Assembly (NCBI GenBank): GCA_018266215.1 | Contig: JAFEAV010000028.1 | Coordinates: forward strand, 1 to 64,000 | Direction of reading: 5' to 3' | From: Cyanobacteria bacterium SZAS LIN-3 | GTDB taxonomy: Bacteria > Cyanobacteriota > Vampirovibrionia > Obscuribacterales > Obscuribacteraceae | DNA: 64,000 nucleotides | Shown here: piece by piece, positions 43,980-53,070 of the stretch | Layout of the letters: each line of letters begins with the position of its first letter | How positions within the stretch are numbered: position 1 is the first letter of the stretch | Translations under genes and position numbers: made by a program | Notes under the pieces: generated by a model | What the model was told of the DNA's origin: nothing | Database searches by the model: none | Seen by the model: the letters and a program-made list of their open reading frames with translations, nothing else

Positions 43980-44579
43980 ATGCAAGACCCAAACAAATTA
44001 GATTGCACGCAAGTGACCGAAATGCTCGATGCCTTTCGCGACATGGAGCTGGAGCTTGCTGAAGCGGAAATGGTCGAGGCGCATCTGCAAAATTGTGCCG
44101 ACTGCAGCCGGGAGCTGGAAGCCATAGAACGGGTGGTGGCCAGTTTGAAATCACTTCCGGAAGTGCCGGTGAAAGATTTTGCCGACGCCATCGAGGCTCG
44201 CATTCTCGCTCAGAGCAACACCGCTCCTGCCGCCGAAAGTCCCACTCTTTCCCTGGTCTCGGATAAAGACAATGTGCGCTCTTTGCACCAGAGTCCGCGC
44301 CGGGTCTCCCGTTTGATGCTTGTTGCCGCCGCTGTACTTGTCCTTTGTGGAGTGATTGGTCTGAATTCCTTCGCCCCGCAAAAACCTTCTGAGGTCGCCC
44401 GTCTTCCCGAGACTGACAAGAGCAATTTTGCAACAGCCAGCCACAATTTGAATACAGAAGAGGCGACAGCGCCTTTAGCTGAAGATGTAGTCGCCCTCTA
44501 CGATGAAGACGGCGGCAGTAATGTATCGGACGTCGGCATCAGTACAAACGAGGATGGTCTTTATGCGATCAAGATGTAG
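43980..44579 (+). CDS. Zinc-finger (zf-HC2) membrane anti-sigma factor
   Basis: A 199-aa protein from ATG 43980 (AAGGTG 6 nt upstream, inside the sigma gene end). The N-terminal anti-sigma domain has HxxxCxxC (His35, Cys39, Cys42 in EAHLQNCADCSREL), one TM at about 107-127 (LMLVAAAVLVLCGVIGL), then a periplasmic acidic tail of about 70 residues. This layout is that of membrane-bound ZAS anti-sigma factors, which release their sigma on signal. The tail ends 17 nt inside the next gene. Confidence 0.92.
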   Translation: MQDPNKLDCTQVTEMLDAFRDMELELAEAEMVEAHLQNCADCSRELEAIERVVASLKSLPEVPVKDFADAIEARILAQSNTAPAAESPTLSLVSDKDNVRSLHQSPRRVSRLMLVAAAVLVLCGVIGLNSFAPQKPSEVARLPETDKSNFATASHNLNTEEATAPLAEDVVALYDEDGGSNVSDVGISTNEDGLYAIKM

Positions 44580-45228
44580 ATCGTTGCTTTTATCTCTGTC
44601 TCTGCTCTCCACACTGGGAGCGCTCGGGATAGGGATGGCCCCTCAGACCGGATTGCTACCGGCGGCAATGGCGCAGCCTCAAGGCAGAGGTGGCGCGACT
44701 GCCGCCGCGACTGCCGCTGTCGAGGAGGAAGGTGATGCTCCGAAATGGGCACCGCCAGGTGGTGGTCAGGGCGGACCAGGAGGACCCGGCGGACGAGGCA
44801 GGCGTTTCCCTGGAGGCGGCCCTGGCTTTGGCGGCGGTGAAGCCGGTATTGCCCGCATGGCTCTGGATTTTTCTATGCTGAATTTGACAGAAGAGCAAAA
44901 GAACAAAATCAAAGCAACTCGTGAGAAAAACACTGCCAGAGCCAGGGAAATCAAACAGGCTCTCATGACCAAGCGCGGTGAATTTTTTGATTTGATGTTC
45001 TCCGATACCTCTACAAACGATCAAATTCTGGCAAAAAGAGATGAGATACGGGCGCTAAAAGACGAGCAGGAAAATCTCATGCTTAATGATTTTCTGGCTA
45101 ACAGGGCTGTTCTGACGCCGGAGCAGCGCAAGAAGCGCGCCGAGATGAAGCCTGAGATGCCGATGCGCAAAATGCGCGCTAACCGGGACCAAGTGGCTGC
45201 CCCCGCTGAAGTTGCCCGCGGCAAATAA
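44563..45228 (+). CDS. Spy/CpxP-like periplasmic LTXXQ protein
   Basis: A 221-aa protein from ATG 44563 (CGAGGA upstream), overlapping the anti-sigma end. Signal peptide about 1-37 (ending PAAMAQ), a Gly/Pro/Arg-rich stretch (about 65-95, GGPGGPGGRGRR), then a helical Spy/CpxP-type domain with two LTxxQ motifs: NLTEEQKNKIK and VLTPEQRKKR. Spy/CpxP family members are periplasmic chaperones or stress sensors. As third gene after sigma and anti-sigma it may be target or sensor (inference). The C-terminus is Met/Arg-rich (KPEMPMRKMRANRD), possibly metal-related. Confidence 0.85.
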   Translation: MRSRCRSLLLSLSLLSTLGALGIGMAPQTGLLPAAMAQPQGRGGATAAATAAVEEEGDAPKWAPPGGGQGGPGGPGGRGRRFPGGGPGFGGGEAGIARMALDFSMLNLTEEQKNKIKATREKNTARAREIKQALMTKRGEFFDLMFSDTSTNDQILAKRDEIRALKDEQENLMLNDFLANRAVLTPEQRKKRAEMKPEMPMRKMRANRDQVAAPAEVARGK

Positions 45229-45237
45229 GCACCAAAT

Positions 45238-46851
45238 TTATTTGGCTTTCTTCTTCTGCAATTTGTTTTTCGGCTGATCGCCCCAGTCCAGAAGGAAGTC
45301 CGGATCGGCCGCTTCGCCGGTTGTGGTCATGGGTGGTGGCTTGTCCTCGACCTGCTTCTCTTCCTTGGGCGCTGGTTTCGGTTTTTCTACTTTGGGCTTT
45401 TCAGCCGCCGGTTTGGGCGCTTGTGTCACCGGTGGCGGTATCACTTGAACCGGCATCGGATACATCGGCATCGTCGTCGGCGGAGGAGGCGGCACAAAGC
45501 CTGCTTTTTTCGGCTTCGACTGTGTGGCCGCGGTGGGCACGGTGTACGCGCCGGGAGGCATGAAGAATTGCTGCACCGGCTGCATCTGTATCGGCGGCAT
45601 CTGCTGGATCTGTTGAGCGGCTGGTGACTGCTTTGCCGGTGTTGATGATTCGGCTTTGCCTTTACTGTCCGCTGCTTTTGCTTTATCCGTCTTGTCCGAC
45701 TTCGCCGGCTTCTCTGCTCTGGGGGCCGGAGTACTCGGAGCCGGGCTGGCTTTCTCCGCCGCTTTCGCTCTTTCCTTGCGGCGCGCCTGTTCTTTTATCT
45801 TTTCAATCAGGTCGGCTTCTTTTTGTTTGCGCTGAGCGTCTTCCGCTTTCTTACGGGCCGCTTCTTCCTGTTGCTTTTTCTGTTCTTCCTGCTGTTTTTT
45901 CTTCAGCTCATCTTGATGTTTGCGTTCGCTCAGCCCTTTCAGCGGGAAGAGTGTCAGAGCGGTGCTGGATTTACCTTCCGAGGCCGGTTTGGTCTCAGGT
46001 TTGGCTTCGTGCGCCGGTGCGCTGACGGCGCCGACTGTGGTTTCATCGGCGGTGTCATTCTTCTTGTCGCCTGCAGCATCGGTTGTTTCTTTCGCGGGCG
46101 CCAGATTCTTAGGCAGCACAGGCACCGTGCGTGGAGGCGTCGCTACTTTCTTATCACTTGCTTTCTTCGCCGCTTCCTGGGGCTTTTCCCCGGCACCGGC
46201 AGGTTTGGGCAGGGTCAGCCGAGCCGCTTTTTGCATCATGGCAATGGTCAGTGACTCTTGTGTGACGATGGATTTGTCCGAGGGTGACTGTCCGTACTTG
46301 GAGAGTGTCTGGATAAATTTCTGTCTGGCCACCGGTGAAGCCGGGTTGATCATCAGAGCTTCGCGGGTCTGAGCAATCGAGTCCTGCACTTTTTCCTGCA
46401 GGTCGAGAAGTTTTGCCAGGGCCAGTCTGGCTGAGGCGTTCTTGGGATTGACGGCGACTGCTTTTTTGAGGGCGGCATCGGCCTGGGTAAACTGGTCCAG
46501 GTCGAGATAAAGCCTGCCGGTCTCGTAGTAAAGGTCTCCCAGGAAGGTCGAATCTTCGCCAAATTGCTTGTTTGCCAGGCGGATGGCCTCTTCATAAAGG
46601 GCCAGGGCATTGTGCTTATCACCCTTCATCAGGGTGTCGAGGGCGGCCAGTCGCAACTGGGCCGGGCTCTCCTGCACCGAGGAGTCTGCGGCCGCCTGCA
46701 CAGGGCCCACGCTGCCGGTGCTCATCACGCTAAGGGCGACGAGGGATGAGAGCGACAGAGGCAGACTTATGGCCACCAGCTTTTTTAGTGGGAGCAAGGG
46801 CGCACCTATTTTCGGAGGAGTCGTGTGACACCATTTTAATTCTAGCTTCAC
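45238..46851 (-). CDS. Exported TPR protein with Lys/Pro-rich C-terminus
   Basis: A 537-aa protein. Hydrophobic signal region about 25-52 (LVAISLPLSLSSLVALSVM), TPRs at about 60-180 (GDLYYETGRLYLDLDQFTQAD, ASARLALAKLLDLQEKVQD in part), then a long charged Ala/Lys/Pro-rich region with a coiled-coil KKKQQEEQKKQQEEAARKK stretch, a Gln/Pro/Met segment (QMPPIQMQPVQQFFMPP) and an acidic PDFLLDWGDQ end. The true start may be later (a TTG before LLPLKK). No catalytic motif is visible. It is probably a periplasmic or envelope scaffold. Confidence 0.7.
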   Translation of the reverse strand: MKLELKWCHTTPPKIGAPLLPLKKLVAISLPLSLSSLVALSVMSTGSVGPVQAAADSSVQESPAQLRLAALDTLMKGDKHNALALYEEAIRLANKQFGEDSTFLGDLYYETGRLYLDLDQFTQADAALKKAVAVNPKNASARLALAKLLDLQEKVQDSIAQTREALMINPASPVARQKFIQTLSKYGQSPSDKSIVTQESLTIAMMQKAARLTLPKPAGAGEKPQEAAKKASDKKVATPPRTVPVLPKNLAPAKETTDAAGDKKNDTADETTVGAVSAPAHEAKPETKPASEGKSSTALTLFPLKGLSERKHQDELKKKQQEEQKKQQEEAARKKAEDAQRKQKEADLIEKIKEQARRKERAKAAEKASPAPSTPAPRAEKPAKSDKTDKAKAADSKGKAESSTPAKQSPAAQQIQQMPPIQMQPVQQFFMPPGAYTVPTAATQSKPKKAGFVPPPPPTTMPMYPMPVQVIPPPVTQAPKPAAEKPKVEKPKPAPKEEKQVEDKPPPMTTTGEAADPDFLLDWGDQPKNKLQKKKAK

Positions 46852-46950
46852 AGTACGCCATAGGGAAAAGGATGAAGTTAAACAATTTGGGCTGGAGCTT
46901 GCTAGAATGAACCTCCGCCTATTAAGGCTTTCCTCAGGAGCTCAGTCAAG

Positions 46951-47868
46951 ATGCGCAGAACCAAGCATCAAAGAGGGCGAACCAACCGCGAGTCGCTGCC
47001 AGCGGCACCGGCGGTTTCAGTTTCCCAGCAAAGCAACGCCCGTATCCTCCTCGCCAGCGGCGTGGATATCAACACCAATATCGGTGAGGGATTTGGCCCC
47101 TATCGCGTCGACGGCGAAGCCGACGTACTGCCCTTTGTCACTTCGGCCAATGTGGCCTGTGGCGCTCACTCCGGCGATCCTGTCTTGATGGAAGCTGCTC
47201 TTGAGAGCATCCGCTACTACGGTCTTTCCCTCGGCGCCCACATCGGTTACCCCGACCTGGCCGGTTTCGGCCGTCGCGAAATTCACCTTTCTTCAGCTGA
47301 GCTGCGCGCATCGGTGCTCTACCAGCTGGGAGCCCTTTCTGGGCTGGCCCGTACTTTTGGTCTGGAAATCACCCAGGTCCGCCCCCATGGCTTCCTTTAT
47401 CGGCAAATAAGCCACGATGTGCGCATTGCTACCATCGTTGCCAAGGCACTGGCCGAATACGACCGCTGGCTCGTCATGATTGGACCGGCCGGTAATATTC
47501 TGCTGCAGGCCGGCGAACGTGCCGGTATCCGCGTGGCCGGTGAGGCCTGGATCGACCGGGGCTATGATGCCCAGGGCAATCTGCTTCCCCACACCCATTC
47601 GCGTGCCGTACTCAAGAGCGCGCAGGACGTGGTCAGACAGGCCAATCTGCTGGTCCGCAGCGGCGAAGTAATCGCTGTCGACGGTACCAGAGTGCGTCTG
47701 GAGTTTGAAACCATCCACCTTCACAGCCGCATCGTGCAGGCCAAGCTGATTGCCGAAGAACTGCGTCAGCTCATCCCCAATGCTTGCTCGCTCACATCCG
47801 AGCCCTTCACTATCGACAATGTCGAAGAGAATGAAGAGTTTCCGATGCTGGCCTATTCGGGCTACTAG
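46951..47868 (+). CDS. pxpA: LamB/YcsF-family 5-oxoprolinase subunit A-like protein
   Basis: A 305-aa protein of the PxpA (YcsF) family. The signature metal/acid region reads VDINTNIGEGFGPY for the usual DLNADxGE, then FVTSANVACGAHSGDP, GAHIGYPDLAGFGRR and VRPHGFLYRQ. PxpA works with PxpB/PxpC as ATP-dependent 5-oxoprolinase. Neither partner is adjacent here. The N-terminal 30 residues are basic and not part of the fold. It is monocistronic, starting 99 bp after the divergent TPR gene start. Confidence 0.87.
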   Translation: MRRTKHQRGRTNRESLPAAPAVSVSQQSNARILLASGVDINTNIGEGFGPYRVDGEADVLPFVTSANVACGAHSGDPVLMEAALESIRYYGLSLGAHIGYPDLAGFGRREIHLSSAELRASVLYQLGALSGLARTFGLEITQVRPHGFLYRQISHDVRIATIVAKALAEYDRWLVMIGPAGNILLQAGERAGIRVAGEAWIDRGYDAQGNLLPHTHSRAVLKSAQDVVRQANLLVRSGEVIAVDGTRVRLEFETIHLHSRIVQAKLIAEELRQLIPNACSLTSEPFTIDNVEENEEFPMLAYSGY

Positions 47869-47893
47869 AAGCAGACCCGTAAAAGCAGGGCGA

Positions 47894-48472
47894 TCAGGGT
47901 ATGCGCTGCGCTACCGGTACGATCTCGTCGTACCAGCTGCCGTAATACTCGGGATAGTCCTCACCGGTGGTGGACGTAATCGTCTTCTGCAGCGCTTTGC
48001 GGATGGCCGTGCGGCCGCCACGCCGATATCGCTTGAGCCATTCGAGCTCCTTGGGGTCGACGGGTATGCCGGCCTTGATTAACTCTTTGACGATCTCAAT
48101 TTCGTGCACTATGGCTTCGGTCTCTTCCTCGATACAGCGGTCGATGAATTCCTGCCGACCGGTTTTGCCAGGTACGGGGTCGACCGTGGGTTTGACCAGG
48201 GCGTGGACAAACTCGTGAGCGATGCTTATCAGCTTGTAGTTGCGGGGGCACCAGCGTCCGATATAGATGGTCCGCTTCTTGCGGTCATAGTATGCGCGGC
48301 AAGGTCCGTCGACCAATCTGATGCGTACGCCGGCTTCGCGGATGCGTTCGATGTCGTCGATCAGGGTCGGAGACTTTTGCAGGGCCTCCACCATACGCCT
48401 GCCAAACTGCCGCTTCAGGTTTCTGAAGGAAGAATTGGCGCTTGATTTAGGGGCAGACGGCTTCCGGGGCAT
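47894..48472 (-). CDS. Putative HExxH metallopeptidase-like protein
   Basis: A 192-aa protein with no signal peptide. Residues 80-96 read KLISIAHEFVHALVKP, where HEFVH (86-90) is an HExxH zinc motif, and an acidic helix EEETEAIVHEIEIVK (116-130) downstream could give a third Glu ligand, as in gluzincins. The N-terminus is basic. A conserved-looking RTIYIGRWCPRNY precedes the motif. It converges with pxpA. I do not recognise a named family, so peptidase activity is inferred from the motif alone. Confidence 0.65.
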   Translation of the reverse strand: MPRKPSAPKSSANSSFRNLKRQFGRRMVEALQKSPTLIDDIERIREAGVRIRLVDGPCRAYYDRKKRTIYIGRWCPRNYKLISIAHEFVHALVKPTVDPVPGKTGRQEFIDRCIEEETEAIVHEIEIVKELIKAGIPVDPKELEWLKRYRRGGRTAIRKALQKTITSTTGEDYPEYYGSWYDEIVPVAQRIP

Positions 48473-48748
48473 CGAATTGACTCCTCGCGCAATATGGATT
48501 TAGCTATATTAATTCTATAACAAGTTGTTGTCAGTAGCTAGCCCCCAAGACCCTAAATCTGTGGGCGGTTTGGCGGGGCTGCCTGATCTTGACTGCTATC
48601 GATTAATATTAAATCTCAAGGGGCGCTTACATTGTGCCCCTGACCGCCCTTCCAGTGGTGTAGAAAACGAGGAACAGGCGGCCCGGGGACCTAGCCAAAT
48701 TTTGCTTTTAGGTTATGTTGGAAGTAGTAGGGACTAGAAAACAGCCGC

Positions 48749-50728
48749 ATGACCCCTGATAAACCAGATTTGAGCGCCGAAGCAGACCTTCGCATGATGG
48801 AAGTGTTGCGGCTTTTGCAGCATCTTGTCACCCCCCGCCGTCCGTCCGGTCCTGAAGACCCTGCCGCACCGGCCGGTCGAACTGCCGTGTTGAGCGAGCT
48901 GGCCGCCGATATGGAGGCTATTTGCGAAGCCCTGGACCTCAAGCGCGCGGTAGTCTTTGAGGCTGTCTACGACAAGTATTTTGACGGTGTCCGCCTTTCG
49001 CCCCTGGCTGCCTGCGTCGATGGACGCAGCAGCACCAGTTCCGATGCTGGTGCCAAGTCCCGACAGCAGGGACGTAATCAAGCCAGTGAAGATCTTTCCA
49101 TCGGCACCAAGAGCGAAGTTTTCAGCCTCTTGCATGATGGTCAGTGGATACCCATAGGTCAGGCCGGCGGCGGCACAACCGCTGCTTCGACCGCCAGTAT
49201 TCCGCATCATCTGCGCGAGTTGTCTGATTTCCTCGATCTCAGATCGAGTTCCAAGGCCGTGCTTTTTCCCTTGCTGGACGCTCCTGCCGGGAAAATCAAC
49301 GGCATTGTTTTGATGGAGCGCGACAGCAAGGCCGGCAATTTCTCGGAAAATCTCCTCGATCTAGGGGCCATTATTTCTCAGATGCTCGGCCCCAAGTTGT
49401 TGCGTCTTGTGAGCGAGAGCGGTGCGGACGACTCCCTCACTATTGTGGAGGAGGCCTTTGATCGCACGGTACTGCCGGTGGTGATAATCAATCGTAAAAC
49501 TTTGACGATTGAACGAGTCAATGACGCGGCTTCGGCGTTTTTATCCGCCGGCAATAAACTTGCCGGTGCTTCGGTAATAGGCAGCGGATTGGGGGCACTC
49601 TTTCCCGGGGCTTCGCATTTTATTGAGGTCCTGGAAAAAGCCTGCGCTAAAAATACCGGGCCCTCGTGCTTTTCGGTTTCAGCTAAAGATTTAACTCATA
49701 CCGGCTGCGCTTTTGCCCTGGTATCCTTTGTCGGTGAAGGTGGTAAGCATGTCTGGGTGCAATTGATTCCTGAAAATTTCCTGCCCGAAAGTAAGGGCAA
49801 AAGCACCACTGATGGTGCGAGCAAGCGTGGAGGCTCAAGACCTTCCGTGGACGACGGGGAAGACGATGCCGTACTGGAATTGTCTCGCCGCCTTAATTTT
49901 GAACGCTGGCTGCGCCAGACTATTTGCAAGTTGCATTCTTCTCTTGACAGAGACCACGTCCTGCAGACCCTTGCCGACAGCCTTGGTCGAGCCTTCCGCG
50001 CCACTCGTTGTCTTGTTATCCGCACCGACGGTCCCTCCCATCCGATGGTTACTCACGAATACGTGGAGCCTGACCTGTCGCCTCTGGGATTGGGTCGCAC
50101 AGGGCAGTTTCCCATGTTTGCCATTTCACTCTTTGTGCAAAAAACCGTTTCGTTTGGCGATGTCTCGCAGATGAAGTCCACCGGTCCGCTTATCCCTCCG
50201 GAAGTCGACCAACTGCTGGAGAACGGCATTCTGAGCATGGCTGGCGCACCGCTCTCTTACCAGGGGCAACCCTTTGGTGTGCTCATACTGGTTGATGGCA
50301 GTCGCCCTCGCCGCTGGACGGAGGAAGAGCTGGAAACTATAGAATTGACCGCTTCCCAGGCTTCAGTAGCCCTTTCCCACAGTCAGACCTATCATCAGGC
50401 CAAAGACCAGCTCTTCCACATGAATCTGCTGGGTAACCTGACACAGCAGCTCACCAATGCTCTGGAAGTTGCCACTAAATCGCCGAGCAAGTCATCTTCG
50501 CCAACGCCAGAGCGCACTCAATCAGAGGGTTCTCAGACCCCGCTTTCGTCTCGCGAAATGGAAGTTTTGCGTTTGATAGCCTCGGGATTTGCCAATCGTG
50601 AAATAGCACAGAGGCTCTTCCTCACGGAGTCTACCGTTGAGTTGCATGCTTCGCGCATCCGCAAAAAACTGCAACTCAAGAGCCGCACAGCCCTGGTTAA
50701 ATACGCCTGTGATAACAGTCTGGTTTAG
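48749..50728 (+). CDS. GAF-domain LuxR-type transcriptional regulator
   Basis: A 659-aa cytoplasmic protein. It has an N-terminal GAF-like region (about 10-215), a PAS-like middle (about 220-335, VLPVVIINRKTLTIERVND), a second GAF (about 395-560, FRATRCLVIRTDG, then GVLILVDGSRPRRWTEEEL) and a C-terminal LuxR/GerE HTH (about 590-655, LSSREMEVLRLIASGFANRE and STVELHASRIRKKLQ). There is no receiver domain, so the input must be a ligand or partner of the GAF/PAS parts. The second GAF resembles that of the HD-GYP protein at 56.7 kb. Its stop overlaps the DUF58 gene by 4 nt. Confidence 0.85.
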   Translation: MTPDKPDLSAEADLRMMEVLRLLQHLVTPRRPSGPEDPAAPAGRTAVLSELAADMEAICEALDLKRAVVFEAVYDKYFDGVRLSPLAACVDGRSSTSSDAGAKSRQQGRNQASEDLSIGTKSEVFSLLHDGQWIPIGQAGGGTTAASTASIPHHLRELSDFLDLRSSSKAVLFPLLDAPAGKINGIVLMERDSKAGNFSENLLDLGAIISQMLGPKLLRLVSESGADDSLTIVEEAFDRTVLPVVIINRKTLTIERVNDAASAFLSAGNKLAGASVIGSGLGALFPGASHFIEVLEKACAKNTGPSCFSVSAKDLTHTGCAFALVSFVGEGGKHVWVQLIPENFLPESKGKSTTDGASKRGGSRPSVDDGEDDAVLELSRRLNFERWLRQTICKLHSSLDRDHVLQTLADSLGRAFRATRCLVIRTDGPSHPMVTHEYVEPDLSPLGLGRTGQFPMFAISLFVQKTVSFGDVSQMKSTGPLIPPEVDQLLENGILSMAGAPLSYQGQPFGVLILVDGSRPRRWTEEELETIELTASQASVALSHSQTYHQAKDQLFHMNLLGNLTQQLTNALEVATKSPSKSSSPTPERTQSEGSQTPLSSREMEVLRLIASGFANREIAQRLFLTESTVELHASRIRKKLQLKSRTALVKYACDNSLV

Positions 50729-52059
50729 AGTCGCGCTCTGGATTTGACTTCGATGTATTTGTCGACAAGCTTGTCTGAGAGCTCTTGCGGCGGGCAGTCG
50801 AGCACGAGACAGCCGCGTTTGGTCAAAACCGAGAGCGCCAGTTCGCGCTGACTGATCAAATCGAGGGCAATCGCCCTTTTGTAAATTGCGTCCAGGGCCT
50901 TTTCCGGATGGTCCTTGTCTTCCGGTATTGGGCTTGAGGCTATCTGCTGTACCTGACGGTCTTTGAGCGTGACGCAAAAGGGCAAATGTCTGGGAGACAG
51001 ATTAGCCATGCCGCTCAACAGTGACTGCGAGCCTGTGGGATCCGTCAGGTCGCTGAGCACCACCATCAGTGACCGACCTTTTTGCGCCGAGGCAAAATAG
51101 GAGAGGATGCCGGCGTAATCGGGCTCCACCATCCGTGGTTGCACGGCAAATGTAGATTCGAGAATCCTGTTCATATATGACTTGCCGCGTTTGGGCGGCA
51201 AATAGAGCAGGGGTTTATCGGCGAAGATGCCTATTCCTACCTGGTCGTTGTGGGTCAGACCGGTGAGTGCCAGACAGAGTGCTGCGTTTAGTGCTCGGTC
51301 GAAGCGCGTCAGGCCCTCAAGATCCGAGAGCATCATGCGTCCGGCGTCGACCAGGACCAGCAGTCTCTGTTCCTGTTCGGCTTCGTAGGTACGCAGCACC
51401 GGGCGATCTCTTCTGGCTGTGGCATTCCAATCTATTGCTTTGGCGTCGTCCCCGACGGCGTACTCACGCAGCGAGGCAAAGTCTGTACCCTGGCCGCGCT
51501 TGCGCTGGTGCAATTCGCCCAGCTCGGATGAATGCGCCAGGCGCACCGAAAGATCATGCAATGCTTTCAGGTCGGAAAATACTTTGACGTCGGTTTTGTC
51601 CGCGGCTTTGAGCTCGCGCCAGAAAAGTCCGAGGAAGCTTTTGAAGCGCACATTAACATGGCCAAAAGCATAGGCGCCCCGGCGAGCAGGGAAGAGTTTG
51701 TATTGCACCTGGGCGGTTGTGCCCGGTTTCAGCTCAAACTCAAAAAGTTCTTTGTCCCGGGCAATGTCTGCCGGGGTGTCATCCTTGAGCTGGCATTTGA
51801 GCACGGTGTCGCCGGTGCCGCGGTGGCTTACGACAATTTTGACTTCGTTGTCTCTGCCGATTGAAAGTCTGTCGTCGACTATGCGCTGCACCTCCAGCAG
51901 ACTTTTTGCGGTGGTGATGCGTATATCTATAATCAGCGCTATCAGGATGACTACATCCAGAGCCAGACCCAGCTTGGCCGCGTCAGGGAAGAACGCCGCC
52001 AGTATCATTGGTACCATGGCCAGTACCAGTAACAGATAGAGTCTGCTGCTGGCCGTCAC
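50725..52059 (-). CDS. DUF58 domain protein (MoxR operon)
   Basis: A 444-aa protein with two N-terminal TMs (about 7-24 and 30-46) and a DUF58/vWA-like domain. The DUF58 signature LREYAVGDDAKAIDWNATAR with RRDRPVLRTYEAEQEQ is clear, followed by VLVDAGRMM, a degenerate MIDAS-like strand where DxS is expected (DAG). It is the last gene of the MoxR cluster. Such proteins are probably clients or adaptors of MoxR AAA ATPases in envelope assembly. Confidence 0.92.
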   Translation of the reverse strand: MTASSRLYLLLVLAMVPMILAAFFPDAAKLGLALDVVILIALIIDIRITTAKSLLEVQRIVDDRLSIGRDNEVKIVVSHRGTGDTVLKCQLKDDTPADIARDKELFEFELKPGTTAQVQYKLFPARRGAYAFGHVNVRFKSFLGLFWRELKAADKTDVKVFSDLKALHDLSVRLAHSSELGELHQRKRGQGTDFASLREYAVGDDAKAIDWNATARRDRPVLRTYEAEQEQRLLVLVDAGRMMLSDLEGLTRFDRALNAALCLALTGLTHNDQVGIGIFADKPLLYLPPKRGKSYMNRILESTFAVQPRMVEPDYAGILSYFASAQKGRSLMVVLSDLTDPTGSQSLLSGMANLSPRHLPFCVTLKDRQVQQIASSPIPEDKDHPEKALDAIYKRAIALDLISQRELALSVLTKRGCLVLDCPPQELSDKLVDKYIEVKSRARL

Positions 52060-52090
52060 GCTCTGCGCCCTCTAATTGCGGCGGAGGAAA

Positions 52091-53068
52091 TCATCGGGGG
52101 ACCGGTACCTGGCGCAGCAGGTTGGCAATCACCTGACCGATGGTGACACCATCGAGCTCGGCTTCGGCCGTGAGCAGGAGGCGGTGTCTCAGCACCGGCT
52201 CGGCGATAAATTTGATGTTGTCCGGGGTGACGAAGTCGCGACCTTCGATGGCGGCGTGGGCTTTGGCCGCCGCCAGCCAGGCGAGAGCCGCCCGGGGACT
52301 GGCCCCCAGTTGCAGGTCGGAAATGGTCCTTGATTTGAGCACCAGCTCCATCAAATAGTCCATGACGCTGTCTTCAACTTTTATATGGGTGAGCAGTTTG
52401 CGGCAGGCGATTATGTCCTCTTCGCTGCAAACTGGCTTCAATGGCGCTGCATTACGGGCGTACTGTCCCGATTGCCAGTTGCGCAGCATTTGTTTTTCGG
52501 CGTCACCCTGAGGATAGCCAATGACGATTTTCATCATAAATCTGTCGAGTTGCGCTTCCGGCAGTGGGTATGTGCCCTCAAATTCGATCGGGTTCTGGGT
52601 GGCGACAACGACAAAGAGTTCGGGCAACTTCTGTGTCTGTCCGTCCAGCGTTACCTGTCTTTCTTCCATGGCCTCAAGGAGTGCTGATTGGGTCTTGGGC
52701 GGAGTGCGGTTGATTTCATCGGCGAGCAGCATGCCCGTAAAAATCGGTCCCTTGCGCAGCGTGAAGGTGCGGCTGTTCAGGTCGTATACATTAGTACCGA
52801 GGATGTCAGAAGGGAGCATGTCCGGAGTCAGCTGTACCCGGCCAAATTCCGCGCCCACGAGGGCCGCCAGTGTTTTGACCAGCATGGTCTTGGCCGTGCC
52901 CGGGACACCTTCAAGCAGCACATGACCATCGGCAAGCAAGGCGGTAAGCAATTGGTCCACCACCAGGTCCTGGCCGACAACGCTTTCGTTGAGCGCGTTT
53001 CTCAGATTGTCACAGGTCTCTTTTACGCGACCTAGATTTTCACTGACTGCGGTTACCGGTTGCTGCAT
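52091..53068 (-). CDS. MoxR-family AAA+ ATPase
   Basis: A 325-aa AAA+ ATPase. Walker A is GVPGTAKTM, Walker B LLADEINRTPPKTQSALLEAMEE in part (LADEINR), the sensor VVATQNPIEFEGTYPLPEAQLDRF in part (ATQNPIE), and the C-terminal lid follows. MoxR ATPases act as chaperones with vWA partners. It starts 3 nt before the DUF4350 stop and is followed by DUF58 after 31 bp. Confidence 0.95.
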   Translation of the reverse strand: MQQPVTAVSENLGRVKETCDNLRNALNESVVGQDLVVDQLLTALLADGHVLLEGVPGTAKTMLVKTLAALVGAEFGRVQLTPDMLPSDILGTNVYDLNSRTFTLRKGPIFTGMLLADEINRTPPKTQSALLEAMEERQVTLDGQTQKLPELFVVVATQNPIEFEGTYPLPEAQLDRFMMKIVIGYPQGDAEKQMLRNWQSGQYARNAAPLKPVCSEEDIIACRKLLTHIKVEDSVMDYLMELVLKSRTISDLQLGASPRAALAWLAAAKAHAAIEGRDFVTPDNIKFIAEPVLRHRLLLTAEAELDGVTIGQVIANLLRQVPVPR

Positions 53069-53070
53069 TG

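Noticed and set aside
48525..48737. 70-codon frame in the gap before the LuxR-type gene
   Set aside because: No ribosome binding site, odd composition and no similarity I can recognise; treated as non-coding leader.
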